15,711 bases of DNA, from contig NZ_CALHIQ010000171.1 in the NCBI RefSeq assembly GCF_938030725.1, positions 1 through 15,711 of the forward strand, written 5' to 3'. Under the pieces are notes generated by a model, which was given only the letters and a program-made list of their open reading frames with translations, did not search any database and was not told the origin of the DNA. Source of the DNA: an uncultured Fretibacterium sp. (GTDB lineage: Bacteria; Synergistota; Synergistia; Synergistales; Aminobacteriaceae). Made by a program: the position numbers and the translations under genes. This document shows, piece after piece, positions 14,590-15,711 of this stretch (position 1 is the stretch's first letter; each line of letters starts with the position of its first letter).

Positions 14590-14640
14590 GGGGGCCTTTT
14601 TGGAAACGAAAGTCAGCCGGTTATAGGCGCTCTCAGACAA

Positions 14641-14677
14641 GCAAAGGGCGGCGCCCGAACCACCCGGTGCGCCGCCC
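14641..14677 (-). terminator. Terminator of the Rpn-type nuclease gene
   Basis: GGGCGGCGC (14646-14654) and GCGCCGCCC (14669-14677) form a perfect 9-bp stem, followed on the - strand by TTTGCTTG. It lies 35 nt after the stop of the gene ending at 14712 and separates it from the promoter of the next unit. Confidence 0.75.
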
Positions 14678-14710
14678 GACCAACTCACCTCAACCAACGC
14701 CTGACGTTTT

Positions 14711-14765
14711 CTCACTCTGCCGGCGCAGTTTCCTTCGCCTCCCAGCAGCGCTCCACCTCGGACCT
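14711..14765. repeat. Copy of the tandem-duplication repeat, downstream gene end
   Basis: These 55 bases are identical to 15657-15711, an offset of 946 bp. That equals the 933-bp nuclease gene plus a 13-nt spacer. Identity stops immediately to the left (T at 14710 against C at 15656), marking the duplication edge on that side. Confidence 0.9.
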
Positions 14766-15644
14766 GGCATCCTCGTCGGTGAGGTTGAACCGCCTGGCCA
14801 CCCGCGCCAGAGCCTCGCTCCTGGGGATGCCAAAGTCGCGGCAGGCGTTCACAAATCCCTGCACGTTACCTCTGGCAAGGCCCTTGGCGATGCCTTCAGC
14901 GAGGCTCTGTTCCGCTGCCTCGCGGCGCACCCTGTCGACGTAATTCCGCGTCGCCGTCTCCTGGTCAAACAGCATCGTCATGATGTCCATCACCTCCGCC
15001 TCCCTGTCCTCCAGATACTCCTTCAGCACGTCGCGCTCCTTGCAGATACGTATCGTCTCACGGATCGTCCGCCTCGTCCGACCGTAGAGCTTCACCTGAT
15101 CGCTGAGAACCCTGCAGAACGCCGCATACTGGCTGATGACGTCCCCCGTCCCCTCGCCGTAGAGCATCTTGGCCCGCACCTCGATCGCAAACGCCTCCCC
15201 GCAGAAAAACTCCTCCGAAAGGGAGAGAACCTCAGGGCGCACAACCCTCTCGCCCGTGTAGAGAACGTAGAACTCCGGCCGGGGGAGCGCCGCCCTGGGG
15301 GCGTGATAGAGGTCTGCCCCCGTCCTCGCAAAGTGGTTCCGCCACGTCTGCACAAGGTACATCGCACCGCGAATCAAAACGTTCTCCGTCCACGTGCTCT
15401 GCGCCTCCACGAGAACCACCAGACGGTCCGACACCATAAAGCCCAGGTCGTTATAGATATCGTCAACCAGCACGTTGTTGATGCTGACGTCCGTCAGGTC
15501 GTCCTCCACGGTCGTCGTATCCTCGGGGTGCAGCGTCCGATAGAGCTGAAACAGGTACTTCTTGATCTTGAAGAGGTCGGAGAACACCGTAGCCTTGACC
15601 TCGCGGTTCATGCTCCCCGCCTCGTCCCGCTCCGCCCTGTCCAT
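14712..15644 (-). CDS. Rpn/PD-(D/E)XK nuclease family protein
   Basis: This 310-residue protein belongs to the Rpn/COG5464 group of PD-(D/E)XK proteins (often labelled nuclease-family transposases), linked in E. coli to RecA-independent recombination and DNA cleavage. The N-terminal VFSDLFKIKKYLFQLYRTLHPED is typical. The nuclease core has D66 (YNDLGF) and E80-A-Q82 (VLVEAQSTW), the expected D...ExQ arrangement. The C-terminal part (about 195-265) is charged and helical with the GIAKGLARGNVQG segment, and ends in a short alpha-helical tail. I use ATG 15644 because GGGAGG is 7 nt upstream; ATG 15611 (MNREVKATVF) is a possible alternative. It begins 13 nt after the stop of an upstream copy. It shows no inverted repeats, so there is no sign that it moves as an insertion sequence. 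Confidence 0.85.
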   Translation of the reverse strand: MDRAERDEAGSMNREVKATVFSDLFKIKKYLFQLYRTLHPEDTTTVEDDLTDVSINNVLVDDIYNDLGFMVSDRLVVLVEAQSTWTENVLIRGAMYLVQTWRNHFARTGADLYHAPRAALPRPEFYVLYTGERVVRPEVLSLSEEFFCGEAFAIEVRAKMLYGEGTGDVISQYAAFCRVLSDQVKLYGRTRRTIRETIRICKERDVLKEYLEDREAEVMDIMTMLFDQETATRNYVDRVRREAAEQSLAEGIAKGLARGNVQGFVNACRDFGIPRSEALARVARRFNLTDEDARSEVERCWEAKETAPAE

Positions 15645-15656
15645 GCCCTCGCCTCC

Positions 15657-15711
15657 CTCACTCTGCCGGCGCAGTTTCCTTCGCCTCCCAGCAGCGCTCC
15701 ACCTCGGACCT
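15657..15711. repeat. Copy of the tandem-duplication repeat at the window edge
   Basis: Identical over all 55 visible bases to 14711-14765. The match continues to the last base of the window, so its true length cannot be seen. Confidence 0.9.
15658..15711 (-). CDS. C-terminal end of a second Rpn-type nuclease gene, cut by the window edge
   Basis: The last 17 codons and TGA of a gene entering from the right edge encode RSEVERCWEAKETAPAE, identical in protein and DNA to the end of the complete nuclease gene downstream. It is therefore very probably a tandem paralogue. The rest of the gene is outside the window, so its completeness is unknown. Confidence 0.85.
   Translation of the reverse strand, partial: RSEVERCWEAKETAPAE

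Noticed and set aside
14590..14640. Possible small RNA or gene between the promoter and the nuclease terminator.
   Set aside because: No frame with a ribosome binding site and no stable fold; only a short T-run (14597-14601) is seen.
14712..15711. The Rpn-type genes as an insertion sequence.
   Set aside because: No terminal inverted repeats or target-site duplication are visible; the repetition fits simple tandem gene duplication.

Overview
The window is GC-rich and tightly packed. It looks like a chromosomal segment of an amino-acid-fermenting anaerobe, most likely a member of the Synergistota (a Fretibacterium/Pyramidobacter/Synergistes-like lineage; the genus is a guess). The evidence is the selenoprotein glycine reductase operon (grdA-grdB-grdC-grdD), the absence of sugar-metabolism genes, a set of secreted peptide/amide hydrolases beside a TRAP-like permease, and PD-(D/E)XK (Rpn-type) genes in tandem. 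No rRNA, tRNA, CRISPR array or insertion sequence was seen.

Region 1 (1-4660, + strand) is the glycine reductase cluster. The window begins exactly on the in-frame UGA selenocysteine codon of grdA, so only the C-terminal part of GrdA is present. grdB (438-1742) is one gene read through a second in-frame UGA at 1482-1484, with a SECIS-like hairpin just downstream; a naive gene caller would split it. A terminator and a candidate extended -10 promoter separate grdAB from grdCD. GrdA and GrdB convert glycine to a carboxymethyl-selenoether, and GrdC/GrdD release acetyl phosphate for ATP synthesis. A 14-bp perfect hairpin closes the cluster.

Region 2 (4680-7182, + strand) holds apbE (FAD:protein FMN transferase) behind a perfect TATAAT box, then an AraJ-like MFS efflux protein. 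A hairpin lies between the convergent transcription units.

Region 3 (7183-14590, - strand, read right to left) is the most interesting part: a seven-gene unit with gaps of 1 to 55 nt. The order is a short secreted alpha/beta protein, a TRAP/DctM-like large permease, a 47-codon membrane peptide, a secreted AstE/AspA-type zinc hydrolase, a gamma-glutamyltransferase-like Ntn hydrolase with altered pocket motifs, and two more AstE/AspA paralogues. A good sigma70-type promoter (TTGACA-16-TAAAAT) precedes it, flanked by an 11-bp direct repeat whose copies are 73 bp apart. The unit lacks an ordinary DctP binding protein and an ordinary DctQ subunit. My hypothesis is that it is a self-contained module that hydrolyses small peptides or acylated amino acids outside the cytoplasm and imports the products, perhaps feeding the amino-acid fermentation of region 1. 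An internal terminator-like hairpin splits it after the transferase gene.

Region 4 (14641-15711, - strand) contains a complete Rpn-type nuclease gene and the last 17 codons of a second copy directly upstream. The two 3' ends are identical over the 55 bases visible, which indicates a tandem duplication with a 946-bp period that runs out of the window.
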